Shown here piece by piece: positions 50,405 to 59,685 of a stretch of 64,000 bases of DNA. Made by a program: the position numbers and the translations under genes. The notes beneath the pieces were generated by a model. That model did not search any database and had not been told where the DNA came from. It saw nothing but the letters and a program-made list of their open reading frames with translations. How positions within the stretch are numbered: position 1 is the stretch's first letter; every line of letters starts with the position of its first letter. Source of the DNA: Uliginosibacterium paludis (GTDB taxonomy: Bacteria; Pseudomonadota; Gammaproteobacteria; Burkholderiales; Rhodocyclaceae); contig NZ_JBDIVF010000001.1 in the NCBI RefSeq assembly GCF_039631355.1, forward strand, positions 62,001 to 126,000, in the 5' to 3' direction.

Positions 50405-51730
50405 TCAGACTCCGTTCCCCAGGCGCGCCAGCAACACCGGGCGTGCCGGCACGGCTTCCTCGCTGAGTCCGATGAGCCGGCACAGCCGGGCTTCGGCGAG
50501 CTCGGCGCTGGCCTCGTCCGCCGCGTGAATCATTGCGATCGGCTCACCCGGCTCGACACGCTCGCCCACACCGCGGACCGCACTGAGGCCGGTGCGGTAG
50601 TCGATTCGATCGGTGCTCTGGCGACGCCCTGCGCCCATCTCGATCAGCAGCAGCCCGATGTCACGGGTGGCCATCTGACTCACCCAGCCGCCGCGCTTGG
50701 CAATCAGTGGGCGTACGACCGGAGCGGCCGGCAGGTAGTGCGCGGCGCGCTCAATGAAATCGACGGGCCCGCCCAAGGCGCTGACCATGCGTGCGAAACG
50801 CTCCAGCGCGGCACCACTGGCGAGCGCCCGGTCGACCTGCTGCAGCCCGTCTTCAAGACTGGCGACCAATCCGCCAATGCCGAGCAGTTCGGCGCACAGC
50901 GTGCGGGTCACTTCCAGCAGACGCGGCTCGGCCGCTTCGCCCTTGAGCAGAGCCAGCGCCTCATGCATCTCGAGCGCGTTGCCGCAACTCCAGCCCAGCA
51001 CCTGGTTCATGTCGGTGATCCAGGCACGCGTGGGCAGGCCGGCACCGACGGCCACCTCGACCAGCGACTGCGCCAGCTCGCTTGCCATTGTCATTTCGGC
51101 GGCAAAGGCGCCGTTGCCGGTCTTCACATCCATCACCAGCCCTTGCAGACCAGCCGCCAGTTTCTTGGACAGGATGCTCGCGGTAATCAGCGGGATGGAT
51201 TCGACCGTGCCGGTCACGTCACGGATTGCATAGAGCCGGCGATCGGCCGGTGCGAGCTGGGCGGTCTGGCCGATGATGGCGCAACCGGCACTGCGCAGGG
51301 CCGTGCGCAACTCGCCGAGCGACGGCGCGGTGCGGTAGCCGGGAATGCTGTCGAACTTGTCGAGCGTGCCACCGGTATGCCCCAGGCCACGGCCCGAGAT
51401 CATCGGCACGAAGGCGCCGCAGGCGGCGAGGATCGGTGCCAGCGGCAAACTCACCTTGTCGCCCACGCCGCCGGTGGAATGCTTGTCGAGCACCGGGCCG
51501 GGCAGGTTCTCGCTGCGCCAGTCCAGCACCTCGCCCGAGCGCATCATGGCGAGCGTCAGGGCGACCTTTTCGTCCTGACTCATGCCGCGCAGGAAGCAGG
51601 CCATGGCCATCGCGGCGGCCTGTGAATCGCTCCACGAATCGCCGGCCAGACCGCTCACGAAATGATTGATCTCCTCAGGGGAGAGAGGGAGCCCGTCACG
51701 CTTGTGGCGGATGATTTCCTGGGCAAGCAT
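50405..51730 (-). CDS. deoA: Thymidine phosphorylase DeoA
   Basis: 441 residues. It splits thymidine or deoxyuridine with phosphate to the base and deoxyribose 1-phosphate. The family signature is DKHSTGGVGDKVSLPLAPILAACG and SGRGLGHTGGTLDKFDSIPGY; KTGNGAF binds substrate. ATG 51730 gives the standard N-terminus (AQEIIRHKRDGLPLSPEEI). Between deoC and deoB in the operon. Confidence 0.95.
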   Translation of the reverse strand: MLAQEIIRHKRDGLPLSPEEINHFVSGLAGDSWSDSQAAAMAMACFLRGMSQDEKVALTLAMMRSGEVLDWRSENLPGPVLDKHSTGGVGDKVSLPLAPILAACGAFVPMISGRGLGHTGGTLDKFDSIPGYRTAPSLGELRTALRSAGCAIIGQTAQLAPADRRLYAIRDVTGTVESIPLITASILSKKLAAGLQGLVMDVKTGNGAFAAEMTMASELAQSLVEVAVGAGLPTRAWITDMNQVLGWSCGNALEMHEALALLKGEAAEPRLLEVTRTLCAELLGIGGLVASLEDGLQQVDRALASGAALERFARMVSALGGPVDFIERAAHYLPAAPVVRPLIAKRGGWVSQMATRDIGLLLIEMGAGRRQSTDRIDYRTGLSAVRGVGERVEPGEPIAMIHAADEASAELAEARLCRLIGLSEEAVPARPVLLARLGNGV

Positions 51731-51740
51731 GCTGATGTCC

Positions 51741-52523
51741 TCAGTAGGCGCCGGGCGCTGCCGTGCTCGCGGAAGCCTGGCCGGAGAGCACGCGCTCGAT
51801 GTCATCCAGCACGCTGCTCGCCCCCAGACGGAAGCGCGCCGGATTGACGGCGGCCTCGCCCAGCATCGCTTGCGTCAGCGCGATGTAGGCGGCCGCATCG
51901 GCCACCGTGCGGATGCCACCGGAGGGCTTGAAGCCGACATGCGAGGCGGCCGCTCCGCCGCCCGCAATCGCTTCGAGCATGATCTTCGCGGCGTCCGGTG
52001 TGGCACTCACCGGCGTTTTTCCGGTACTGGTCTTGAGGAAATCCGCTCCGGCGTCGAGCGCCAGGCGGCTTGCGCGCGCAATGAGTGCCGGGCTTGCCAG
52101 CATGCCGCTCTCGAGGATCACCTTGAGCACGAGTCCGTCGCTCGCCTTGCGCACCGACTGGAGAATGAGACTGACGGTCGCTTCATCCCCCCGCTGCAGA
52201 TGCTGCCAGGGCAGGACGACATCCACCTCCTGCGCCCCCGCCTGGACGATGGTTTCGGTATCGCGCACGGCGCGGGGCACATCGCCGCTGCCGTCGGGAA
52301 AGTTTGCCACGGCGGCCACGCTGATCGATGCAGGCAGCCGCTTGCGCGCAAAGGCCGCAAAACGCGGCCACACGCACACGGCGGCCACATTGCCATGCGG
52401 GCCCTGGGCACGATCGCAGATGCGCGCAACATCGTTCTGCGTATCGGCGTCATTGAGGGTGGTGAGATCCAGGCAGGCCAGCGCGGTGCGCGCGGCAGTC
52501 TGCAGATCGGTTTCAGGATTCAT
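51741..52523 (-). CDS. deoC: Deoxyribose-phosphate aldolase DeoC
   Basis: 260 residues, class I aldolase. It splits deoxyribose 5-phosphate into acetaldehyde and glyceraldehyde 3-phosphate. The Schiff-base Lys is in ADFLKTSTGK; VLKVILESG and VGFKPSGGIRT contain the other catalytic residues. Its presence shows the operon is aimed at deoxyribose, hence DNA, and not only at ribonucleosides. Confidence 0.95.
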   Translation of the reverse strand: MNPETDLQTAARTALACLDLTTLNDADTQNDVARICDRAQGPHGNVAAVCVWPRFAAFARKRLPASISVAAVANFPDGSGDVPRAVRDTETIVQAGAQEVDVVLPWQHLQRGDEATVSLILQSVRKASDGLVLKVILESGMLASPALIARASRLALDAGADFLKTSTGKTPVSATPDAAKIMLEAIAGGGAAASHVGFKPSGGIRTVADAAAYIALTQAMLGEAAVNPARFRLGASSVLDDIERVLSGQASASTAAPGAY

Positions 52524-52540
52524 GGAAACAGCTCCGTATG

Positions 52541-53344
52541 TCAGATATGGGTGATCACGCGGGCCAGCAGCATGCCGGCCGTCGCGCCCGCGGCACGGGC
52601 CTGCTCGAGCGTGTGCTGGTGGCTCAGGTCTTCAGCCGACATGCCCGCGGCCATGTTGGTGATCAGCGAGAAAGCGATGACCTTGAGCCCGATATGCCGC
52701 GCAATGATGGTTTCGGGCACGGTGCTCATGCCCACGGCATCGGCACCAAGGCGCTCGAACATGCGGATCTCGGCCGGCGTTTCGAACTGGGGGCCGAAAC
52801 ACCAGAGATAGACACCTTCATGCAGGCTGACGCCGGCATCCCGCGCCACGTCGTGCGCGATGACGCGCAGAGCCGGATCGAATGCGTTCGTCATGTTCAC
52901 GAAACGCTCGGAGCCGCCCTCGCCCACCAGTGGCGAGCGCTGGGTCACGTTGATGTAGTCATTGATGACCATCAGGCTGCCCGTTCCCATGCCCGGCTTC
53001 AGGCTGCCTGCGGCATTGGTCAGTACCACCGTGTCGCAGCCGAGTGCCTTGAGGGTTTCAAGCGGCACCCGCATGCCGTTGACCTCGCCGGTCTCGTAGG
53101 CATGCTTGCGCCCGCTCATCACGGCAACTTCATGCCCGGCGATGTCGCCCAGCCACAGCTCGCCGCTGTGCCCGGCCACGGTGGCCTGCGGAAAGCCCTC
53201 CAGCTCGCTGTAGGGAATGCGGATGGCATTGGCAAGATGATCGGTCAGGCCGCCCCAGCCCGAGCCCAGCACCACGGCAATGCGGGGTCTGGCCCCGGGT
53301 GCTCTGGCGCGCACCTGGCGCGCTGCGTTGGTTTCAGTCGTCAT
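52541..53344 (-). CDS. Purine nucleoside phosphorylase (PNP class II)
   Basis: 267 residues, trimeric PNP family (PunA/XapA type): VVLGSGWGGL, GRKHAYETGE, TNAAGSLKPGMGTGSLMVINDYIN and GPQFETPAEIRMFERLGADAVGMSTVPE. It phosphorolyses (deoxy)inosine and (deoxy)guanosine. The Asn seen in many trimeric PNPs at the base site cannot be checked by eye. Overlaps cdd by four bases. Confidence 0.92.
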   Translation of the reverse strand: MTTETNAARQVRARAPGARPRIAVVLGSGWGGLTDHLANAIRIPYSELEGFPQATVAGHSGELWLGDIAGHEVAVMSGRKHAYETGEVNGMRVPLETLKALGCDTVVLTNAAGSLKPGMGTGSLMVINDYINVTQRSPLVGEGGSERFVNMTNAFDPALRVIAHDVARDAGVSLHEGVYLWCFGPQFETPAEIRMFERLGADAVGMSTVPETIIARHIGLKVIAFSLITNMAAGMSAEDLSHQHTLEQARAAGATAGMLLARVITHI

Positions 53345-53766
53345 GTTGTCGTCAGATGATCAGGGCCAAAACTTTCGGGGAGAAGTTGCGCCAGCGTGAA
53401 GCGGGCGCGGATCTGTTTCCGGTCGGCGATCAGAATCAGGGTGTCGGGGCCGCCGAATTCGCGCAGCTTCTGCCGGCAGCCGCCGCAGGGCGTGACCAGC
53501 CCGGCGCCATCGCCCAGCACCAGCACGGCGCGGAGCGTCTGCGCGCCGGCAAGCACCATCGCGCTCAGCGCACCGGCCTCGGCACACACGCCTTGCGGAT
53601 AGGCCGCGTTTTCCACATTGCAGCCGGCATGGATCTCGCCAGCGGTGTCGAGCACCGCAGCACCGACCAGAAACTTCGAATAAGGGGCGTAGGCGCGCTG
53701 CTGTGCGGCCAGCGCAGCCTGCCAGAGCCGGCTTTCCAGACCGGCATCCAGTATCGGTACGGACAT
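53341..53766 (-). CDS. cdd: Cytidine deaminase
   Basis: 141 residues, the small tetrameric form. Zinc ligands are Cys in CNVENAA and the pair in PCGGCRQ; the catalytic Glu is in CAEAGAL. It turns (deoxy)cytidine into (deoxy)uridine, which DeoA can then use. ATG 53766 is chosen over an in-frame extension. It starts between the permease gene and the phosphorylase gene. Confidence 0.94.
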   Translation of the reverse strand: MSVPILDAGLESRLWQAALAAQQRAYAPYSKFLVGAAVLDTAGEIHAGCNVENAAYPQGVCAEAGALSAMVLAGAQTLRAVLVLGDGAGLVTPCGGCRQKLREFGGPDTLILIADRKQIRARFTLAQLLPESFGPDHLTTT

Positions 53767-53770
53767 CGTT

Positions 53771-54721
53771 TCAACGCTCCTTGAGATAGGGCAGCCCCAG
53801 CGCGGAAGGCGCGCGGGTGCGGCCGATGAAACCGGCAAGCAGGATCACGGTGAGCAGATAGGGCAACGCCTGGATCAGTTGCACCGGCACTTCGCCGATG
53901 CCGGGCAGCACCGCGCCCTGCAGGCGGATCGCCACCGCATCGAGAAATCCGAACAGCAGGCAGGCAGCAAAGCCCTGCACCGGCCGCCACTTGCCGAAAA
54001 TCATCGCGGCAAGCGCCATGTAGCCGCGGCCGGCCGTCATGTGCGGCGAGAAGGCGGCGTTCTGCGCCATCACCAGATAGCTGCCAGCCAGACCGCAGAG
54101 CACGCCATTGAGCATCAGCGCGCCGTAGCGCAGGCGCAGCACCGATACGCCGGCAGCATCCACCATGTGCGGGTTCTCACCCACCGCGCGCAGGCGCAGG
54201 CCGATCGAGGTGCGCTGCAGCAGCCACCACACGCCGGCCACCAGGAGCAGCGCGAGATAGACCATGCCGGAATGCCCCAGCAGCCCGTTGCCAAGCAGAT
54301 CACCGACCCGTGCGGCGGCCTCCGGCCACAGGGCATGCAGGCGCACGCTGTCGGGCAGCGCCGGGGTCTGTCCACCCTGGGCGAACCAGGCAATGCCCAG
54401 CACGACCGTGGTGCCGGCCGCAATGATGTTGATCGCCATGCCGGAGACGACCTGGTCGCCGCGATGGCTCACGCAGGCATAGCCGTGCAGCAGCGAGCAG
54501 AGCACTGCCACACCCGTTGCGGCGAGCAGCGCGAGGCTGGTCGAACCGGTCACCGCGCCCGCTGCACCAGCCGCAAAGGCTGCCGCCAGCATCTTGCCTT
54601 CCAGGCCGATGTCGATCACACCGGAGCGCTCGGATATGACACCTGCAAGCGCGCAGAAAATCAGCGGGGTGGCAACCCGCAGCGTCGAGCCGATCAGGGT
54701 TCCGATCAGGAAATCATCCAT
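53771..54721 (-). CDS. Nucleoside ABC transporter permease (NupC/NupQ type)
   Basis: 316 residues, BPD_transp_2 family with about eight to ten helices; GLEGKMLAAAFAAG and VGENPHMVDAAGVSV are the typical sites contacting the ATPase. With the second permease, ATPase and BMP-type binding protein it forms a nucleoside importer in the inner membrane. The order matches BmpA-NupABC systems. Overlaps the upstream permease by eight bases. Confidence 0.92.
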   Translation of the reverse strand: MDDFLIGTLIGSTLRVATPLIFCALAGVISERSGVIDIGLEGKMLAAAFAAGAAGAVTGSTSLALLAATGVAVLCSLLHGYACVSHRGDQVVSGMAINIIAAGTTVVLGIAWFAQGGQTPALPDSVRLHALWPEAAARVGDLLGNGLLGHSGMVYLALLLVAGVWWLLQRTSIGLRLRAVGENPHMVDAAGVSVLRLRYGALMLNGVLCGLAGSYLVMAQNAAFSPHMTAGRGYMALAAMIFGKWRPVQGFAACLLFGFLDAVAIRLQGAVLPGIGEVPVQLIQALPYLLTVILLAGFIGRTRAPSALGLPYLKER

Positions 54722-55874
54722 GTTTCACCTCCTTGCCCACCGCTGCCGTCTGCGGGCCACGCGCGGCAAGGCCCGCGATGAGGCGTGCCACCGGGCCCGC
54801 CACCACATGCGACATCGCGCCGGACACCATCACGATCAGGCCCTGCAGCATCACGACCATGTCGCGGCTGAAGCCGGGCACTTCGAAAGCCACTTCCGCG
54901 CCGCCCTGGAAGAGCGCGCCGAAGAGCAGGCTCGCCATCAGGATGCCGACCGGATGATTGCGCCCCATCACCGCCACCGCGATGCCGGTGAAACCGGCGC
55001 CGGCGACAAAGTCGAGCAGCAGCTTGTCATTCACGCCGGCGATCTCGTTCATGCCGACCATGCCTGCCAGTGCGCCGGAAATCGCCATCGCCAGCAGCAC
55101 CTGATGGCGCGGATTGATCCCGGCATACTCGGCAGCCCCCGGGCCGGAGCCCACCGTGCGCAGCCGGTAGCCTGCCCGCGTGCGCCACAGGAAGACCTGC
55201 ATCGCGGCGGCCGCGAGCAGGGCCAGCACGAAGCTGAGGTTCAGGGGTGAGGAAGGCCACTTCACGCCGATCAGCGCCAGCACCTGATGGATGCCGGAGA
55301 GATGCGCGGCCGGGCCGAAGCCGGCGCTTTCCACCGCCATGCCTTCACCGGCCTTCAGAGGATGCACCAGCAGATAGCTCAGGAGCGCGCTGGCTAGGAA
55401 GTTGAACATGATGGTCGTGATCACCACATGACTGCCCCGCCACGCCTGCAGATAGCCGGGCACTGCCGCCCAGGCCATGCCGAAAAGGATGCCGGCCCCC
55501 AGCATCAGTGGCCACAGCACGAAGGACGGCAGGCTGTTCGACAGCCACAGCGCCACCAGCCCGGTGCCCAGACCGCCCAGCGTGGCCTGGCCTTCGGCGC
55601 CGATGTTGAAGAGACCGGCATGCGAGGCGACGGCCACCGCCAGCCCGGTGAAGATGAAGCTGGTGGTGTAGTACAGCGTGTAAGAGAGGCCACGCTTGCT
55701 GCCGAATGCGCCCTGCACCAGCATGTCGAGCACCTGCAGCGGATGCTGGCCGATGAGCGCGACGACGATGGCCGCCACCAGCAGCGCAATGCACAGATTG
55801 ATCAGCGGCATCAGGCCCACATCAGCCCAGCGCGGCAACACGGCCGCAGCGGATTTGCCTTTCGGCGCACTCAT
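54714..55874 (-). CDS. Nucleoside ABC transporter permease (NupB/NupP type)
   Basis: 386 residues from ATG 55874, BPD_transp_2 family. FNIGAEGQATLGGLGTGLVALWL and VGSGPGAAEYAGINPRHQVLLAMAISGALAG match the larger permease partner. Its start overlaps the ATPase stop (ATGA). Confidence 0.92.
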   Translation of the reverse strand: MSAPKGKSAAAVLPRWADVGLMPLINLCIALLVAAIVVALIGQHPLQVLDMLVQGAFGSKRGLSYTLYYTTSFIFTGLAVAVASHAGLFNIGAEGQATLGGLGTGLVALWLSNSLPSFVLWPLMLGAGILFGMAWAAVPGYLQAWRGSHVVITTIMFNFLASALLSYLLVHPLKAGEGMAVESAGFGPAAHLSGIHQVLALIGVKWPSSPLNLSFVLALLAAAAMQVFLWRTRAGYRLRTVGSGPGAAEYAGINPRHQVLLAMAISGALAGMVGMNEIAGVNDKLLLDFVAGAGFTGIAVAVMGRNHPVGILMASLLFGALFQGGAEVAFEVPGFSRDMVVMLQGLIVMVSGAMSHVVAGPVARLIAGLAARGPQTAAVGKEVKHG

Positions 55875-57466
55875 GCCGACACTCCTTGTTCCTGACCGGT
55901 CGTTTCGCACATCAGGAGACCGATCCGTGTTTCATCACAGGCATCGCCCGGCATTTCGCCGGTAATGCGTCCGTCATTCATGACCAGTACGCGGTCGGCG
56001 AGCGCGAGGATTTCGTCCAGCTCGCTGGAGACCACCAGCACCGCACAGCCAGCATCGCGCAGTTCGCGCAGGCGGGCATGGATGAATTCGATGGCGCCGA
56101 TGTCAACGCCGCGCGTGGGCTGCCCCACCAGCAGGATCTCCGGCGCCTGGCCGATCTCGCGTGCGAGCACCAGCTTCTGCTGGTTGCCACCGGAAAACTT
56201 CGCGCTGCCAAGCTCGGGGTTCTGCGGCCTCACGTCGAAACGGGCCATCATCGCGCGGGTTGCATCACGCATCGCGCCCAGTCGCATCCAGCCAAAGCGG
56301 GTGCTGTAGGCCGGTAGCGCCTCGTAACCGAGCACCGCCGATTCCCAGGCCGGAAAGCCCATCACCATCGCCCGTGCATGGCGGTCTTCCGGGACATGTG
56401 CCAGGCGCAACCGGCGAGCCTCGTGCGGCGTCAGCCATGAGGCGCCCGCGTCAGAGCCAAACGTTTGCGTCCCGACACGGAGCGTTCCCGCAGCGGGCTT
56501 GCGCAGGCCGGACAGCACTTCCAGCAACTCGCTCTGGCCATTTCCCGCCACGCCGGCGATACCCACGATCTCGCCTGCGCGCAGGCAGAGGCTCACACCG
56601 CGCAGGCGCGCCACCCCCATCGCGTCGAGCACCTGGAGACCCTCAGCCTGCAAACGAGCCTCGCCCGGCTCCCGCGCGGAAGCCACGCGGCCACTGGCGA
56701 CCTTGCGTCCGACCATGGCCTCGGCCAGGCGTTCGATCGACGTTTCCGCGATCGCGCACTCATGCACCACCCGCCCGGCTCGCATGACAGTGACCTGGTC
56801 GCACAGATGCATCACTTCCTTGAGCTTGTGGGTGATCAGCAGGATGGTGCTGCCCTGCTCGCGCAGGCGGGCCAGCACCTCGAAGAGCTGCGCGGTTTCC
56901 TGCGGCGTCAGCACGGCAGTCGGCTCATCCAGGATCAGGATGCGCGCACCGCGGAAGATCGCCTTGAGGATTTCCAGACGCTGCCGGTCGCCGACCGAGA
57001 GGTCTGCCACCACTGCATCGAGATTCACCCGCAGACCGCTGCTCGCCATCAGCGCTTCGAGACGGCTGCGGGCCGAGCCCTGGGCGCGCGGCAGCCACAT
57101 GCTGCGCTCGCTGCCCAGCAGCACGTTGTCGAGCGCGCTGAGCGAATCGACCAGCATGAAGTGCTGATGCACCATGCCCAGCCCCAGCGCGATCGCCTGC
57201 TGCGCGTTGCGGATCTCCACTGCACGACCATCGATGGCAATGCTGCCGGCATCGGCGGTATAGAAACCGTAGAGCACTGACATCAGCGTGCTCTTGCCGG
57301 CACCGTTCTCACCGACCAGTGCATGGATGCTGCCGGCACGCACCGAGAGATTGACGCCGTCATTGGCATGCACCGCACCGAAATGCTTGTGGATGCCCTG
57401 CATGCATACGGCGAGCGCTGCGCCGTTCGTGCCTTGTACCATTTCCGTATTGCTTCCAGTCTGCAT
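55871..57466 (-). CDS. Nucleoside ABC transporter ATPase (two ABC domains)
   Basis: 531 residues with two nucleotide-binding domains. First: Walker A GENGAGKSTLMSVL, LSVGDRQRLEILKA, Walker B ILILDEPTAVLTP. Second: GVAGNGQSELLEVL, FSGGNQQKLVLAREI, LLVGQPTRGVDIG, in which the Walker A Lys and the catalytic Glu are replaced (Gln in LVGQP), as is common in sugar/nucleoside importers of this type. It drives uptake through the two permeases. Confidence 0.93.
   Translation of the reverse strand: MQTGSNTEMVQGTNGAALAVCMQGIHKHFGAVHANDGVNLSVRAGSIHALVGENGAGKSTLMSVLYGFYTADAGSIAIDGRAVEIRNAQQAIALGLGMVHQHFMLVDSLSALDNVLLGSERSMWLPRAQGSARSRLEALMASSGLRVNLDAVVADLSVGDRQRLEILKAIFRGARILILDEPTAVLTPQETAQLFEVLARLREQGSTILLITHKLKEVMHLCDQVTVMRAGRVVHECAIAETSIERLAEAMVGRKVASGRVASAREPGEARLQAEGLQVLDAMGVARLRGVSLCLRAGEIVGIAGVAGNGQSELLEVLSGLRKPAAGTLRVGTQTFGSDAGASWLTPHEARRLRLAHVPEDRHARAMVMGFPAWESAVLGYEALPAYSTRFGWMRLGAMRDATRAMMARFDVRPQNPELGSAKFSGGNQQKLVLAREIGQAPEILLVGQPTRGVDIGAIEFIHARLRELRDAGCAVLVVSSELDEILALADRVLVMNDGRITGEMPGDACDETRIGLLMCETTGQEQGVSA
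56457..56468. promoter_or_regulatory. Near-perfect operator-like site in the ATPase gene
   Basis: CCAAACGTTTGC, one base different from the operator palindrome, in the coding sequence. Role unclear. Confidence 0.25.
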
Positions 57467-57467
57467 G

Positions 57468-58478
57468 TCAGCCCGCCTTGCGTACCGGGCCGGTCGAGGC
57501 GCGCTCGATGAGGCGGGGCGGCAGGACCACCTCGCGCCGCTCGCCCATCCGCGCGCTCAGGCGATCCAGCAGCACGGAGGCCGCCATCTCGCCCAGCTCA
57601 CGGATCGGATAGCCGACCGAGGTGAGCGCGGGATACACATAGCTGCCCAGATCGATGCCGTCAAAACCGATGACCGAGAGCTGCCCCGGCACCGACACGC
57701 CGAGCTCCGCTGCCGCGCGCAACACGCCGATGGCCATTACGTCGTTCCCGGCGAGGATCGCGGTCACCTCGCCACGCTTCAGGAGCCCATGGGCGAGTTC
57801 ATAGCCGGCAGAGGCCGAAAAGTCCCCTTCGAGCATCCATTCGGCCGGCGGCACGATACCGGCTTCATGCAGCGCTGATCGCCAGCCCGCCGTACGCTCG
57901 CGGCTGACCTCGAAACGCGAGGGGCCGGAGAGGCAGGCGATTGCGCGATGCCCCTGGCAGATCAGATGGCGTGCAGCCAGCCGCGCGCCAGCGTCGTGAT
58001 CCACCCGGACCAGATCGGCAGCAAGGCCGGGGATCCGGCGCTCGACCACCACGGTGGGCACGCGGGCAGACGCCAGACGCTTGACCAGCGGCTCGTCCTG
58101 ATCCGCGGCTGCAGCCAGCAGCAGGCCATCCACGCGGCGCTCGAGCAGGGTCTGCAGATACTGCTTCTGCCGCTCGGGTTCATCGTCGGAGTTGCACAGG
58201 AAGACCGAGTAGTCCGTCTGCTGGCAGCGATCCTCGATGCCACGCGTGAGCTCGGCAAAGAAGGGGTTGGTGATGTTGGGCACCAATACACCGAACACGA
58301 AGGTCTCGCTCGTTTTCAGCGCGCGGGCCACCGCGCTCGGCGCGTAGCCCATTTCGGCCACCGCCTGCTCCACCCGTGCGCGCGCCTCGTCACTCACCCG
58401 CCGCGTGCCGTTAAGCACATGTGACACGGTGGTGAAGGAGACGCCCGCGCGGGCAGCCACATCCTTGATGGTGCTCAT
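57468..58478 (-). CDS. LacI-family transcriptional regulator
   Basis: 336 residues. The N-terminal LacI HTH (TIKDVAARAGVSFTTVSHVLNGTRRVSDEARARV) includes the hinge ARALKTSETFVFGVLV, followed by a periplasmic-binding-protein-like sensor domain (ILAGNDVMAIGVLRAAAELGVSVPG). It probably represses the operon and the receptor unit via GCAAACGTTTGC sites, with a nucleoside or its product as inducer (inference). It sits between the binding protein and ATPase genes and so controls itself. Confidence 0.92.
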   Translation of the reverse strand: MSTIKDVAARAGVSFTTVSHVLNGTRRVSDEARARVEQAVAEMGYAPSAVARALKTSETFVFGVLVPNITNPFFAELTRGIEDRCQQTDYSVFLCNSDDEPERQKQYLQTLLERRVDGLLLAAAADQDEPLVKRLASARVPTVVVERRIPGLAADLVRVDHDAGARLAARHLICQGHRAIACLSGPSRFEVSRERTAGWRSALHEAGIVPPAEWMLEGDFSASAGYELAHGLLKRGEVTAILAGNDVMAIGVLRAAAELGVSVPGQLSVIGFDGIDLGSYVYPALTSVGYPIRELGEMAASVLLDRLSARMGERREVVLPPRLIERASTGPVRKAG

Positions 58479-58530
58479 GCCGGATTCCCGTTTGTCATGT
58501 CAGCCGGTTCGGACAGGATGGCCGTCAAAC

Positions 58531-59508
58531 TCACTTGCAGGCACCGCCGGAGTATTCCGGCACCTTGATCGTGCCCGCGATGATGTCGTTCGCGATGACT
58601 TCTGCCTTGCGCTTCATTTCGCCGCTGATCAGCTTCTGGTTGTACTTGTCGAGCGCGTAATCGACACCGCCCTCCTTCAGGCCCAGCACCTGAACACCGG
58701 TTTCATTGCCCTTGAGCGCCCGATACACGGCCACATCCACACGCTTGATCATCGAGGTCAGCATGGTGCCCGGCTGCATGTAGTTCTGATTGCTGTCGAC
58801 GCCGATGGCAAACTTGCCTGCATCCTTCGCCGCCTGATACACACCGGTTCCGGTGCCCCCCGCCGCTGCGAAAATCACGTCAGCGCCGCGCGCGAACTGG
58901 GCCTTGGCCAGTTCGCCCCCGCGTGCCGGATCATTCCACGCCGCTCCGGTAGTGCCCGTCATGGCGCCGAAGGTTTCGATCTTCGCGTTCACATGCTTCG
59001 CGCCGGCTTCATATCCACACTGGAACTTGCGGATCAGCGGGACGTCCATGCCGCCCACAAAACCGACCTTGCCGGTCTTGCTGGCCATCGCAGCCAGCGC
59101 ACCGACCAGGAAACTGCCTTCGTGCTCCTTGAAGAGCACCGATTCCACGTTCGGCAACTTCACCACCTCATCGATGATCACGAAGCGCAGATCGGGAAAA
59201 TCCTTTGCGACCTTGGTGACCGCGGATTGCTGCGAAAAACCCACGGCAATCAGCGGGTTTGCACCACGTTCGGCCATGCGGCGCAGTGCCTGCTCACGCT
59301 GCGTTTCAGACGAGATTTCAAACTCCAGCACGTTCTGTCCGGTTTCCTTCTTCCAGCGCTCGATGCCCTGGTAGGCGCTTTCGTTGAAGGATTTGTCGAA
59401 CTTGCCGCCCAACTCATAGACGATGCCGGGCTGCGCAGCGGCCATGCCGCACTCCAGCGCTGCCAGCATCAGGCCGACCTGGCGAAGGAGTTTGAATGTC
59501 TTGCTCAT
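58531..59508 (-). CDS. BMP-family nucleoside-binding protein
   Basis: 325 residues, PF02608-type (BmpA/Med). Signal peptide to AAA-Q26; no canonical lipobox (LEC). Key segments are GGKFDKSFNESAYQGIERWKKETG, KVGFVGGMDVPLIRKFQCGYEAGAKHVN, FAAAGGTGTGVYQAAKD and IGVDSNQNYMQPGTMLTSM. Such proteins bind purine and pyrimidine nucleosides in the periplasm and hand them to the ABC importer. First gene of the ten-gene minus-strand operon. Confidence 0.93.
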   Translation of the reverse strand: MSKTFKLLRQVGLMLAALECGMAAAQPGIVYELGGKFDKSFNESAYQGIERWKKETGQNVLEFEISSETQREQALRRMAERGANPLIAVGFSQQSAVTKVAKDFPDLRFVIIDEVVKLPNVESVLFKEHEGSFLVGALAAMASKTGKVGFVGGMDVPLIRKFQCGYEAGAKHVNAKIETFGAMTGTTGAAWNDPARGGELAKAQFARGADVIFAAAGGTGTGVYQAAKDAGKFAIGVDSNQNYMQPGTMLTSMIKRVDVAVYRALKGNETGVQVLGLKEGGVDYALDKYNQKLISGEMKRKAEVIANDIIAGTIKVPEYSGGACK

Positions 59509-59550
59509 CTGTAGCCTTCCTGTCAGGAAATTCAGTTAGCGTGTTGCACT

Positions 59551-59562
59551 GCAAACGTTTGC
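59551..59562. promoter_or_regulatory. LacI-type operator between the nucleoside operon and add
   Basis: Perfect GCAAACGTTTGC in the 177-base gap between two divergent units, 43 bases before the BMP gene and 124 bases before add. It can control both directions. Confidence 0.72.
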
Positions 59563-59685
59563 ATGCGACAAAGTATAAGCACACGGCATGCCAACTTTCG
59601 TGACAGATGCATGACAGCGCTGGCCCGAAAACTGCTCGGGGAGCTTCCAGCGCCCGGACGAGGCGTGACTGTTCAAAGGACTCCC

